Assembly (NCBI RefSeq): GCF_029626225.1
Contig: NZ_JARUBP010000001.1
Coordinates: 5,332,001-5,396,000 of the forward strand
Length of the DNA: 64,000 bases
Direction: 5' to 3'
Source of the DNA: Asanoa sp. WMMD1127
GTDB lineage: Bacteria; Actinomycetota; Actinomycetes; Mycobacteriales; Micromonosporaceae
Of this stretch, positions 9,611-17,461 are shown piece after piece (the first letter of the stretch is position 1; every line of letters starts with the position of its first letter). A program made the translations under genes and the position numbers. The notes under the pieces are model-generated. The model was given only the letters and a program-made list of their open reading frames with translations, was not told the DNA's origin and did not search any database.

Positions 9611-10165
9611 GTGTCCGACCGAGCGGCTGCCGTGCGCCCCAGACCGTGGCTCGTCCTGATCCCGCTGTTAGTGGGCGCGGCGGTCTCGGTCGCGCTCGGT
9701 GTGTTCGGCAGCGTGCACGAGCCCGCGGGGGAGGTGCCCTGGCAGCGACCTTTCCCGTCGATCTACGCGATGAAGGTCTGGTTGAGCCTGGGTGTCCTGC
9801 TGCTCGCCGCCGTTCAGCTGGTCACCGCACTGTGGATGTACGGCAGGCTCGGCCTGCGCCGGCGACCGTGGCTCGGGCCGGTGCACCGCGCCACCGGGTT
9901 CCTGGCGTTCGTCGTGAGCCTGCCGGTGGCGGCCGCCTGCCTGTGGGCGTTCGGCTTCGAGACCTACGACGCCCGGGTGCTCACCCACGGCATCCTGGGC
10001 GCGATGGTCTACGGCGCGTTCGTGGCCAAGGTGCTCGTCCTGCACAGCAGACGCCTGCCGGGCTGGGCGCTTCCCGCGGTCGCCGCCCTGCTCCTCGCCA
10101 CCGTGGTCGGCGCCACCGCCAGCAGCGCGCTCTGGTGGGTCGCGACCATCGGGCTGCCGAAGTAG
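9611..10165 (+). CDS. Five-TM membrane protein (DUF6529-like)
   Basis: About 184 residues with five evident membrane helices: PWLVLIPLLVG, VWLSLGVLLLAA, TGFLAFVVSLPV, GILGAMVYGAF and VAALLLATVVG. Histidines at the helix ends (PVHRATG, LTHGILG, VLHSRR) could be haem ligands, so a cytochrome-b561-like membrane redox protein is possible; from memory it resembles proteins labelled DUF6529. I chose the GTG at 9611 because everything upstream in this frame is the remnant of another gene. No recognisable partner gene is adjacent. The function is not known. Confidence 0.65.
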   Translation: MSDRAAAVRPRPWLVLIPLLVGAAVSVALGVFGSVHEPAGEVPWQRPFPSIYAMKVWLSLGVLLLAAVQLVTALWMYGRLGLRRRPWLGPVHRATGFLAFVVSLPVAAACLWAFGFETYDARVLTHGILGAMVYGAFVAKVLVLHSRRLPGWALPAVAALLLATVVGATASSALWWVATIGLPK

Positions 10166-10239
10166 CGCCGGCCCTGGCACCGAGGGGCATGACCTGCCAA
10201 GATCCGGAGGTACACATCCCGGGGAGTGGCGGGGCGGCG

Positions 10240-12045
10240 ATGATCATCACGTTGGTCACCGACACGTTCGATGTCGGCAACAACGGAATTACCGTATCGG
10301 CGAAGCGCTTCGCCGCGAACCTCATCTCGCGCGGCCACACCGTGCGCGTCGTCGCGTGCGGTGACCCCGGCGACGCCGCCGAGCCGCAGCCGGACGGCCC
10401 GGAGATGTTCTGGGTCCCCGAGCTCGTGGTGCCGCTGGCGTCCCGCCTCGCGCACCGCCAGAACACCGCCTTCGGCAAGCCCGACCGGGAAACGCTGATC
10501 GCGGCCATCAAGGACGCGGACGTCGTGCACATCTACCAACCCTGGCCGCTCGGGCGCGCCGCGGAACGGGTCGCGCGGGAGATCGGCGTGCCGGCCGTCG
10601 CGGGCTTCCACATCCAGCCGGAGAACATCACCTACAACCTCGGCCTCGGCTGGTTCCCACCGGCCGCGCACCTCGTCTACCTCCTGCTGCGCGTGCTGTT
10701 CTACGGCCGGTTCGCCGACATCCACTGCCCGTCCACGTTCATCGCCGCGCAGTTGCGGCACCACGGCTACCGGGCCCGCCTCCACGTGATCTCCAACGGG
10801 GTGAGCAGCGCGTTCCGGCCCGGACCGCCCCGGACGCGGCGCCCGGGCGAGCCGTTCCGCATCCTCATGGTGGGCCGGTTCTCGCCCGAGAAACGGCAGG
10901 AGGTGCTGATCCGGGCCGTACGCCGGTCGCGGCACGCCGCCGACATCCAGCTGCACTTCGCCGGGCACGGCCCGCGCGAGAAGCGGCTGCGCCGGCTGGC
11001 CGAGAGGCTGCCCCGGCCGGCCGAGTTCGGCTACTACTCCCAGGCCGAGCTCGTCGCGCTCATCCAGGGCTGCGACCTCTACGTGCACGCCTCCGACGTC
11101 GAGATCGAGGGAGTGTCCTGTCTGGAGGCGTTCGCCTGCGGCCTCGTACCCGTCATCTCCGACAGCCCGCGCAGCGCGACCGGCCAGTTCGCGCTCGGGC
11201 CCGGGAACCTCTTCCGCTCCGGCGACCCGGCGTCGCTCGCCGAGCGGATCGACGGCTGGATCGACGACCCGCGGGCCCTTGCCGAGGCGTCGGACACCTA
11301 CGCCCGCTACGCGGACCTCTACGCGGTCGACCGCACCGTCAAGGCGATCGAACGCGTCTACGCCCGCGCCGGCGACGCGCCGCAGGCCCCGACCGGCTAC
11401 ACCGGGCGCGCGTACCGGTGGCTGTCGAACGCCTTCTACTACGGCGTCTTCATCCCGGTGATGTTCCTGTGGACCCGCGTGGTCCTCGGCGCGCGCAGCG
11501 AGGGCGCCCACCGGTTCCCGCGCACGGGCGGCCTGCTGACGGTGTGCAACCACGTGCACCCGCTCGACAGCGTCCTCGTGGCGATCGCGATGTTCCCGCG
11601 CCGGCTGGTCTTCACCTCGGCGCCCGTCAACCTCCAGAACCGGGGGTACGGGTGGATGGTGCGCCTGCTGGGCGGCGTCGCGGTCCCGACCACGGCCGCG
11701 CAGCTGCCGCGTTTCTTCTCCGAACTGGAGCTGTTCCTCGCCAAGGGCAGGGGCGTGCACTTCTTCCCGGAAGGCGAGCTGGTGCCCTACGACACGGAAC
11801 TCCGGGACTTCAAGCGCGGCGCGTTCCACCTGGCCGCGCAGGCCCGCGTGCCCGTGGTGCCGCTGTCGATCCGGTTCACGCCGCCGACCGGGCTCGGCCG
11901 GCTGTTCCGACGCAAGCCCACGATGGTCATCGTCATCGGCGACCCCATCGACCCGACGACCACCGACCCCCGCCGGGACCGCGGCGCCCGCCTGGAACTG
12001 GCCCGACGCCGCATGCACGAACTGATCACCCGCAAGGCGTCCTGA
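10240..12045 (+). CDS. Fusion of a GT4 glycosyltransferase and a PlsC-type acyltransferase
   Basis: A 601-residue two-domain protein. Residues 1-~385 form a GT-B fold GT4 enzyme: N-terminal VTDTFDVGNNGI, the donor-binding GRFSPEKRQE, and an EGVSCLEAFACG segment (the E-x7-E motif) near the end of the second Rossmann domain. Residues ~400-601 form a 1-acylglycerol-3-phosphate acyltransferase domain with the NHVHPLD box (H438, D443) and FFPEGE. The likely product is a glycosylated and acylated membrane lipid such as a glycosyl-diacylglycerol or phosphatidylinositol mannoside-type lipid (inferred). The ATG at 10240 is where homology begins; the open frame extends upstream through another gene but has no matching sequence there. 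It stands alone with no obvious operon partner. Confidence 0.85.
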   Translation: MIITLVTDTFDVGNNGITVSAKRFAANLISRGHTVRVVACGDPGDAAEPQPDGPEMFWVPELVVPLASRLAHRQNTAFGKPDRETLIAAIKDADVVHIYQPWPLGRAAERVAREIGVPAVAGFHIQPENITYNLGLGWFPPAAHLVYLLLRVLFYGRFADIHCPSTFIAAQLRHHGYRARLHVISNGVSSAFRPGPPRTRRPGEPFRILMVGRFSPEKRQEVLIRAVRRSRHAADIQLHFAGHGPREKRLRRLAERLPRPAEFGYYSQAELVALIQGCDLYVHASDVEIEGVSCLEAFACGLVPVISDSPRSATGQFALGPGNLFRSGDPASLAERIDGWIDDPRALAEASDTYARYADLYAVDRTVKAIERVYARAGDAPQAPTGYTGRAYRWLSNAFYYGVFIPVMFLWTRVVLGARSEGAHRFPRTGGLLTVCNHVHPLDSVLVAIAMFPRRLVFTSAPVNLQNRGYGWMVRLLGGVAVPTTAAQLPRFFSELELFLAKGRGVHFFPEGELVPYDTELRDFKRGAFHLAAQARVPVVPLSIRFTPPTGLGRLFRRKPTMVIVIGDPIDPTTTDPRRDRGARLELARRRMHELITRKAS

Positions 12046-12060
12046 AGGCCCGGGTTCGGC

Positions 12061-13428
12061 TCACCGACCCGCGGCGAATCCGCGCCACGGCACCGCGCCG
12101 GACCAGAGCAGGTAGGTGAGGACGAGAACCACGGCGAGGACGCCGGTGGCCGGGCCCGCGAAGAGCGCGAAGATCCCGCCGACGCCCATCAGGCCGGCGC
12201 CGAGCCGGAGCAGCCGCGACGACGGCCGCGCGGACCGGAGGTCGCGGAGGTCGAACGGCGTCAGCACGTAGTTGCGCGGCGGGCGACGCCGGGCCGTGCT
12301 CGCCGGAAGGAGGCGACCGACACCCGGGACGTCCACGAGGTACATCCGGCGGAAGCCCGGACAGCGGCGCACCAGCACGGCCCGGTCCCCGGCGCCAGCC
12401 TCGAGCAGGCGCCGGTCCCACAGCACCCGTTGGTGCCACCGCGTTCCCTCGCGGTCGGTGAGGATGACCCAGAACGCCGACGGCCCAGCGCTCATCGACA
12501 CGAACTCCGCTGTCAGCACGGCCATCGCCATCGGTTCGGTCCGCCGCCGCGCCGCACCGAGGACCCAGCGCAGCAGCCGCCAGGTCCACGCCACGACGAA
12601 GACGAAGCCGATCGCGATGAGTGCTCCGGCGAAGAACGTGCGGCTCCGCGGCATGACGGCGAACGGGCTCTGGTCGGCCGGTATCGCCTCCTCCGGAGAG
12701 TCGGGCAGGTAGCGGATCGGGACCTTCGTGCCGACCGGGTAGTCAGCCGGCGTGACCGGCGTCAGCCGCACCGTCCGGACGCTTCCGTCGCCGCCCGGAT
12801 AGCTCACCTCGATCCGGCGCTCGGCGCCCAGCCGATCGGCGGTCACCGTGCCCTCGGCAGCCGCGGCGTACCGCGCGTCCTCCCGCAGGTTCCAGCGATC
12901 CAGCGACCACGAGGTGACGACGACGGCCACGACGAGGCCCAGCCAGCCCGCGACGATCCGCCAGACCACCCGGTTGGGACGCGGATGACCCATCGCGGCC
13001 GGTGCGGCAAAAGCCGGATGGGCCACGGGCTCCGGCGCGGTCAAGGGCACGGCCGCCGCTGCTCTCCGGCCGCGCCACCACGCCGTCACGCCGAGTCCGC
13101 CCACACCGAGGAAGAACAGGGCGCCGAAGAGCTGGAGCCCGATCTGCTCGCGTTTCGACCGCGCGGTGTCGGCGTCGGGGCCGCTCACCCGGGCGTCGAC
13201 GACCGGTGGGTCGGGCCACTCGTCCAGCAGCGGGTTGATGGTGATGGCCTCGATCCGGACCGTGCTGTCGAACGACACGAACGTGCCGGAGCACCGCCAA
13301 CCGTCCTCCGTGGAGACACAGTCCTCGACGACGACCTGCCCGCCGATGCCGGCGTACTCCGCCCGCAGGCCGTCGACGGCATAGCCGAGCAGGTAGAGGC
13401 CGCCGATGAAGCCCGCGACCGTGCTCAG
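12061..13428 (-). CDS. DUF3592-type membrane protein with apparent CTG start
   Basis: About 455 residues with membrane helices near both ends and in the middle. The central extracytoplasmic segment (SYPGGDGSVRTV ... YPVGTKVPIRYLPDSP) is a DUF3592 domain; a second soluble region follows the third or fourth helix. Function unknown; such proteins occur singly in many actinomycetes. No ATG, GTG or TTG lies near the expected start. The first plausible codon is a CTG at 13426-13428 whose last two bases are the TG of the serine-hydrolase stop (CTGA overlap), immediately before a hydrophobic segment STVAGFIGGLYLLGY. Initiation by coupling from the upstream gene is my reading. The alternative is a start inside the serine-hydrolase gene. 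Confidence 0.6.
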   Translation of the reverse strand: MSTVAGFIGGLYLLGYAVDGLRAEYAGIGGQVVVEDCVSTEDGWRCSGTFVSFDSTVRIEAITINPLLDEWPDPPVVDARVSGPDADTARSKREQIGLQLFGALFFLGVGGLGVTAWWRGRRAAAAVPLTAPEPVAHPAFAAPAAMGHPRPNRVVWRIVAGWLGLVVAVVVTSWSLDRWNLREDARYAAAAEGTVTADRLGAERRIEVSYPGGDGSVRTVRLTPVTPADYPVGTKVPIRYLPDSPEEAIPADQSPFAVMPRSRTFFAGALIAIGFVFVVAWTWRLLRWVLGAARRRTEPMAMAVLTAEFVSMSAGPSAFWVILTDREGTRWHQRVLWDRRLLEAGAGDRAVLVRRCPGFRRMYLVDVPGVGRLLPASTARRRPPRNYVLTPFDLRDLRSARPSSRLLRLGAGLMGVGGIFALFAGPATGVLAVVLVLTYLLWSGAVPWRGFAAGR

Positions 13429-14537
13429 CCGCTGCTTGCGCGGAACTCCTCGATCAGCGCACCCGTCTGCTCGCCGACCTCGACCTGGGTCAGCAGCACG
13501 CCGACGGTGCCGTCCGGATCCACGAAGAAGGTCGTGCTCAGGCCCCCCGACCAACCGTAGCGGCCCGACTTCTCGACGCCGACCCCGAAGCCCCAACCGG
13601 ATCCGTCCCAGAAGCCAGGGAAGAAGCTGTCCGGTGTCTTGGCCGCCGCCGGCACCTGGTCGGTGGTCATCAGGCGCAGGTGTTCCGCCGAGAGCAGCTG
13701 CCGCCCCGCGGACCGGCCGCCGTCGGCGAGCATGCGGGCGAAGCGCGTGTAGTCGCCGACCGTCGAGACCAGCTCGCCGTGGCTCACGTCGTGGGGCGGG
13801 CGACCGGCGTACGTGCCGCCGCCGGCGGGTTCGATCTCTTCCAGGCCGGTGTCGGTGTGCCAGTAGCTGGCCGGCAGCCGGCCGAGTGCGGCGTCGGGCG
13901 CCCACAGGCCGGTGTCGTCCATGCCGAGCGGGCCGAGCAGGTCGTCGGTCAGGTGGTCGTGCAGGGGCCGGCCGGTCACGCGGGAGACCAGGATGCCGAG
14001 GATGCCGAACGAGTGGTGGTAGCGCCACCCCTCGCCCGGCTGGAAGGCGAGGGGAAGCGCGGTCAGCCGGGCGAGCCACTCGTCGGCCGGGAGCGTCCGC
14101 GGGTCGACGCCGACGTCGACGCCGCTGTCGGCCAGCGCCCGCCGCAGCGGCGACTCCGCCACCACCATGCCGTACCCCGAGGTGCTGGTCAGGAGGTGCC
14201 GCAGGGTGATCGGGCGAACGGCCGGCGTGGTGTCGGTGAGGGCCGCGGTGGGACTGGTCAGCACCGGGCGCCCGCTCAGCTCCGGCAGCCAGCGGTCCAC
14301 CGCGTCGTCGAGCGCCAGGTGGCCGGCCTCGACCAGCCGCAGGGCCGCCACCGCCGTGACCGCCTTGGTCATCGACTTCAGGCGCATGACGGCGTCGGGC
14401 GCCATCGGCGGGCCGCCGACCGACAACGTGCCGGCGGCCGCGACGGTCGGCCGCGCCGTCCCGAGGCTCGCGGTGACACCCGGGACGGCGCCGTTCGCGA
14501 CATGCCGCTCCAACAGGCCCTGCAGCGCGGTGGTCAT
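13425..14537 (-). CDS. Serine hydrolase of the beta-lactamase/class C (EstB-like) family
   Basis: A 370-residue penicillin-binding-fold hydrolase. The nucleophile motif S55-M-T-K58 sits in RLKSMTKAVTAV. A Tyr in WRYHHSFGILG corresponds to the YxN box, and YGWSGGLS takes the place of the KTG/HxG motif. No signal peptide is visible, so it is probably a cytosolic esterase or peptidase rather than an exported beta-lactamase. It follows the dihydrofolate-reductase-fold gene by 3 bp and overlaps the start of the DUF3592 membrane protein, forming a three-gene leftward operon. Substrate unknown; a true beta-lactamase is unlikely. Confidence 0.85.
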   Translation of the reverse strand: MTTALQGLLERHVANGAVPGVTASLGTARPTVAAAGTLSVGGPPMAPDAVMRLKSMTKAVTAVAALRLVEAGHLALDDAVDRWLPELSGRPVLTSPTAALTDTTPAVRPITLRHLLTSTSGYGMVVAESPLRRALADSGVDVGVDPRTLPADEWLARLTALPLAFQPGEGWRYHHSFGILGILVSRVTGRPLHDHLTDDLLGPLGMDDTGLWAPDAALGRLPASYWHTDTGLEEIEPAGGGTYAGRPPHDVSHGELVSTVGDYTRFARMLADGGRSAGRQLLSAEHLRLMTTDQVPAAAKTPDSFFPGFWDGSGWGFGVGVEKSGRYGWSGGLSTTFFVDPDGTVGVLLTQVEVGEQTGALIEEFRASSG

Positions 14538-14540
14538 CCC

Positions 14541-15173
14541 TCAGCGCGCCCGGGTCGACTCGGTGGTGGCGTCCTCGTAGCGCGGGCGCCCCTTGGGCCG
14601 GAACACCTGGATCGTCACGCCGCTCGGGGTGGTGCGCGTGTCCAGCAGGTCGAGCGCCACGTCCGGGCCGGAATCGGCGAACAGCCGCGTGCCCTGGCCG
14701 AGAATGATGGGGCAGACGAGCAGGGTGATCTCGTCGACCAGGTCGTTCTCGAGCAGCCAGCGGACCAGGGCGCCGCTGCCGTGCACCTGGAGCTCGCCGT
14801 CCCGCGAATCCTTCAGCTCGCGCACGGCGGCCGCGAGGTCACCGGACAGCACGGTCGTGTCCGTCCACTTGGGATCGGTGAGCGAGCGGGAGGCGACGTA
14901 CTTCGGGCGGTTGTTCAACGCCGTCCACACCGGATTGTCGCCCGGGTCGGCCCACGTCCCCCAGGAGGCGGCGAAGATGTCGTAGGTCCGCCGGCCGAAC
15001 AGGAACGCGTCCGCCCGCGCGTAGACCTCGTTGAGGAACCGCCCGCCCTCCTCGTCGAACATCGGCGTGATCCAGCCGCCGCGCTCGAACCCGCCGCTGC
15101 GGTCCTCGTCGGCCCCGCCGAGCCCCTGCAGGACGCCGTCCAGGGTGACCATCGTGACGGTCGTCAGCTTCAT
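14541..15173 (-). CDS. Dihydrofolate reductase-fold (RibD C-terminal-like) protein
   Basis: A 210-residue protein of the RibD_C/DHFR-like superfamily. It begins KLTTVTMVTLDGVLQ, has the LFGRRTYDIF motif, and ends with the ELQVHGSGALVRWLLENDLVDEI segment typical of actinobacterial DHFR-family proteins that bind NADPH but are not the essential folate enzyme. The ATG at 15173 is preceded by GAGAGGAA; the open frame extends further upstream without support. First gene of the operon with the serine hydrolase and DUF3592 protein. Substrate unknown. Confidence 0.85.
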   Translation of the reverse strand: MKLTTVTMVTLDGVLQGLGGADEDRSGGFERGGWITPMFDEEGGRFLNEVYARADAFLFGRRTYDIFAASWGTWADPGDNPVWTALNNRPKYVASRSLTDPKWTDTTVLSGDLAAAVRELKDSRDGELQVHGSGALVRWLLENDLVDEITLLVCPIILGQGTRLFADSGPDVALDLLDTRTTPSGVTIQVFRPKGRPRYEDATTESTRAR

Positions 15174-15357
15174 GATCGTGGTTCCTCTCTCGTTGGTAGC
15201 TCTCACGTCAGCTACGAACGCCGCTGAGCCGATCCGACACGGACCTCCTGGATTCTTTCGCAGAACTACGCCCCCTGCGCGCGGAAGTCGACGGCCTGCC
15301 GAGCCGAGGGTAGCCAAATAAACACTCAGCGTAGTCAGATCCCCGCGCGAAGGCACG

Positions 15358-15363
15358 TAGGCT
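15358..15363 (+). promoter_or_regulatory. Possible -10 box for the M15 peptidase gene
   Basis: TAGGCT matches the actinobacterial TAnnnT -10 consensus and lies 39 bp before the ATG. No clear -35 is visible. The neighbouring 15300-15350 is the most A/T-rich part of the 228-bp gap between divergent genes. Confidence 0.4.
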
Positions 15364-15401
15364 TCGAAGCTGCCTGTCAGCGGGATGGACGGAGTTCGAC
15401 G

Positions 15402-16268
15402 ATGCCGCGTCGCGGTGCCCGGGCGGCCGCCCTGGTCGCGTGCGTGGGCCTGGCCCTGGGTGGCTGCGCCGGCGCCCCGGCCGGGCGGGCCGCGCCCCCG
15501 GTCTCGACGTCAGCCGCTCCCACGGTGTCCCCGAGCCCCGTGGTCGCCACGCCCGACAGCGGCGCCACCGCCGCGCCGAGCTGGCTGGGCACCCGGGTCC
15601 TCCCGAAGCGGGCCGACGGTTCGGTCGCGGCCCAGCCCACCCCGCCCGAGCTGCGCGACCGGTCCATCGTCACCGTCGACGACCTGCCGCCGCCCGCCGA
15701 CGGCCGCTTCCATTCCACGGTCGAAGCGGTGCCCGCCGCCGTGCTCGCCCGCTCCAGCTGGACCACCGCCTGCCCGGTGGCCTCTTCCGACCTCCGCTAC
15801 CTCACCGTCAGCTTCCGCGGCTTCGACGGTCTCGCGCACACCGGCGAGCTCCTGGTCAACAAGCGGGCGGCCGACGACCTCGTCAGCGTGTTCCGCCAGC
15901 TCTTCGCCGCCGACTTCCCGATCGAGCGGATGCGCATCTCCAGCACCACCGACCTCAACGCGCCGCCCACCGGCGACGGCAACACCACCGAGGCGTTCGC
16001 CTGCCGGCCCGTACGCGGTCAGAAGGCGTGGTCGCAGCACGCCTACGGGCTCGCCGTGGACCTCAACCCCTTCCAGAACCCGTACCGCAAGGGTCAGGTG
16101 GTCCTGCCGGAGCTCGCCAGCTCCTATCTGGACCGCGCCGAGAAGCGGCCGGGAATGATCGAACCCCGCGAGGCAGCCGTACGCGCGTTCGCCTCGATCG
16201 GTTGGCCGTGGGGCGGCGACTACCACGCCCTGAAGGACTACATGCACTTCTCCGCCTCGGGCGGCTAG
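15402..16268 (+). CDS. M15-family D-Ala-D-Ala carboxypeptidase-like lipoprotein
   Basis: A 288-residue lipoprotein with the lipobox LGGC near residue 24 followed by a Ser/Pro/Ala-rich tether. The C-terminal domain carries the M15 zinc site: H213 and D220 in SQHAYGLAVDLNP and H282 in DYMHFS. The family trims peptidoglycan cross-bridges or stem peptides (VanY/VanX and endolysin-like), so a role at the outer face of the membrane in cell-wall turnover is likely. The ATG at 15402 follows GGACGGAG by 7 nt and is preferred over the upstream ATG at 15385. Apparently monocistronic, followed by a hairpin. Confidence 0.88.
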   Translation: MPRRGARAAALVACVGLALGGCAGAPAGRAAPPVSTSAAPTVSPSPVVATPDSGATAAPSWLGTRVLPKRADGSVAAQPTPPELRDRSIVTVDDLPPPADGRFHSTVEAVPAAVLARSSWTTACPVASSDLRYLTVSFRGFDGLAHTGELLVNKRAADDLVSVFRQLFAADFPIERMRISSTTDLNAPPTGDGNTTEAFACRPVRGQKAWSQHAYGLAVDLNPFQNPYRKGQVVLPELASSYLDRAEKRPGMIEPREAAVRAFASIGWPWGGDYHALKDYMHFSASGG

Positions 16269-16314
16269 TAGCGGTCCAGCTCGGCGGTGGGCGCCATCAC
16301 AGTGGCCGATGTCA

Positions 16315-16339
16315 CCCCGGTCGCCCTGCGTGACCGGGG
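16315..16339 (+). terminator. Hairpin after the M15 peptidase gene
   Basis: CCCCGGTC (16315-16322) pairs perfectly with GACCGGGG (16332-16339) across a 9-nt loop. It lies between the peptidase stop and panD. Confidence 0.55.
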
Positions 16340-16412
16340 CGCGGAATCAGTGCCGCACCATTGGTTGTTCTCGTCAGAGTCGCCTCCGGCCGGTCAAGGG
16401 AAGGTCCGCTCA

Positions 16413-16847
16413 GTGTTCAGGTCGATGATGAAGTCCAAGATCCACCGGGCCACGGTGACCCAGGCCGACCTGCACTACGTGGGGTCGGTCACGATCAGCG
16501 CCGACCTGATGGAGGCGGCGGACCTGCTGCCCGGTGAGCAGGTCGACGTGCTCGACGTGAACAACGGGGCGCGGCTGACCACCTATGTCATCGAAGGCCC
16601 GCGCGGCTCCGGCGTCATCGGCATCAACGGCGCGGCGGCCCGCCTCATCAGCCCCGGCGACGTGGTGATCCTCGTCGCGTACGCCTGGGTGCCCGACGAC
16701 GAGGCCCGCAAGCTCACGCCGAGCGTGGTGTTCGTCGACGAGAACAACGCGATCGTCACGACCGGGGACGACCCGGCCGCCGTCCCGGACGGCTACGGCC
16801 TTCTCCCGGGAGACGCGGACCGGTCGGGCGCCGTCATCACTCGGTAA
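16413..16847 (+). CDS. panD: Aspartate 1-decarboxylase
   Basis: Converts L-aspartate to beta-alanine for pantothenate and CoA synthesis in the cytosol. The N-terminus [21 protein letters not shown] (read from GTG) matches the family start [16 protein letters not shown]. With the GTG at 16413 the self-processing Gly24-Ser25 bond in HYVGSVTI falls exactly at the canonical position; this decides the start against the longer frame and the ATGs at 16425/16428. Ser25 becomes the pyruvoyl cofactor after autocleavage. AAGGGAAGG lies just upstream. Length 144 residues is normal. No panB or panC is adjacent, so it is a lone copy here. Confidence 0.95.
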   Translation: MFRSMMKSKIHRATVTQADLHYVGSVTISADLMEAADLLPGEQVDVLDVNNGARLTTYVIEGPRGSGVIGINGAAARLISPGDVVILVAYAWVPDDEARKLTPSVVFVDENNAIVTTGDDPAAVPDGYGLLPGDADRSGAVITR

Positions 16848-16864
16848 GAACTTTCCTGACCGGA

Positions 16865-17443
16865 GTGCGGTGTACTCATGGCGTGATCGCGCGCCTTCTT
16901 CGCCGGCCGTTGGCCTGGGTCGTGCTGGTGGTCCTGGTGTTCGGCGCCGGGGCGGGCCTCTATTGGTTCCAGCCGTGGAAGCTGGTCACCGACCGTGAGG
17001 TCAACGAGTCATTGGCAGTCGTGCCGGCCCTCACAGGCTCGCCGGCGCCCGAGCCGGCGGTGACGGCGTCGCCGTCCCGACCGGCGGTCGTGCGGCAGGG
17101 CCAGTTCATCAGCCACGAACACGACACCAGCGGGCTGGCCCGGATCGTCGCGCACACCGACGGATCCCACGTCCTCGAGCTGGTCGGCCTCGACACCTCC
17201 AACGGCCCGGACCTGCGCGTGTGGCTCTCCGACCAGCCGGTGCGCGCGGGCGCGCGGGGATGGCACGTCTTCGACGACGGGACGTGGGTCGAGCTCGGCA
17301 GGCTCAAGGGAAACAAGGGCGACCAGACGTACGCCATACCGGCGGACACGAACCTCGACCGGCTCACGAGCGCCGCGATCTGGTGCAAGCGCTTCTCGGT
17401 GTCGTTCGGCGCGGCGAGCCTGGAGCCCGCGCCGAGCCGCTGA
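16865..17443 (+). CDS. Membrane-anchored DM13-domain protein
   Basis: About 190 residues: one N-terminal membrane anchor (WVVLVVLVFGAGAGLYWF), a Pro/Ala-rich spacer, then a DM13 domain (residues ~85-190) recognised by GQFISHEHDTSGLARIV, LRVWLSD and the terminal CKRFSVSFG. DM13 is proposed to take part in electron transfer or redox chemistry through its conserved Cys. Bacterial members are extracytoplasmic and of unknown role. Start uncertain between GTG at 16865 and GTG at 16883; neither has a well-spaced ribosome site. It lies 17 bp after panD and could be its second cistron. Confidence 0.8.
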   Translation: MRCTHGVIARLLRRPLAWVVLVVLVFGAGAGLYWFQPWKLVTDREVNESLAVVPALTGSPAPEPAVTASPSRPAVVRQGQFISHEHDTSGLARIVAHTDGSHVLELVGLDTSNGPDLRVWLSDQPVRAGARGWHVFDDGTWVELGRLKGNKGDQTYAIPADTNLDRLTSAAIWCKRFSVSFGAASLEPAPSR

Positions 17444-17461
17444 CCAGCAGCCCCCACGCGC

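Noticed and set aside
9583-10239. N-terminal extension of the glycosyltransferase fusion reaching back to 9583
   Set aside because: The added 219 residues are an out-of-frame reading of the five-TM gene; homology starts at the ATG at 10240.
13429-14079. N-terminal extension of the DUF3592 protein through the serine-hydrolase gene
   Set aside because: The extension is an Arg/Pro-rich shadow of the serine hydrolase; only sequence after 13428 looks like membrane protein.
13425-14537. Beta-lactam resistance gene
   Set aside because: The protein has SxxK but no export signal, and its other motifs fit EstB-like esterases better than secreted class C beta-lactamases.
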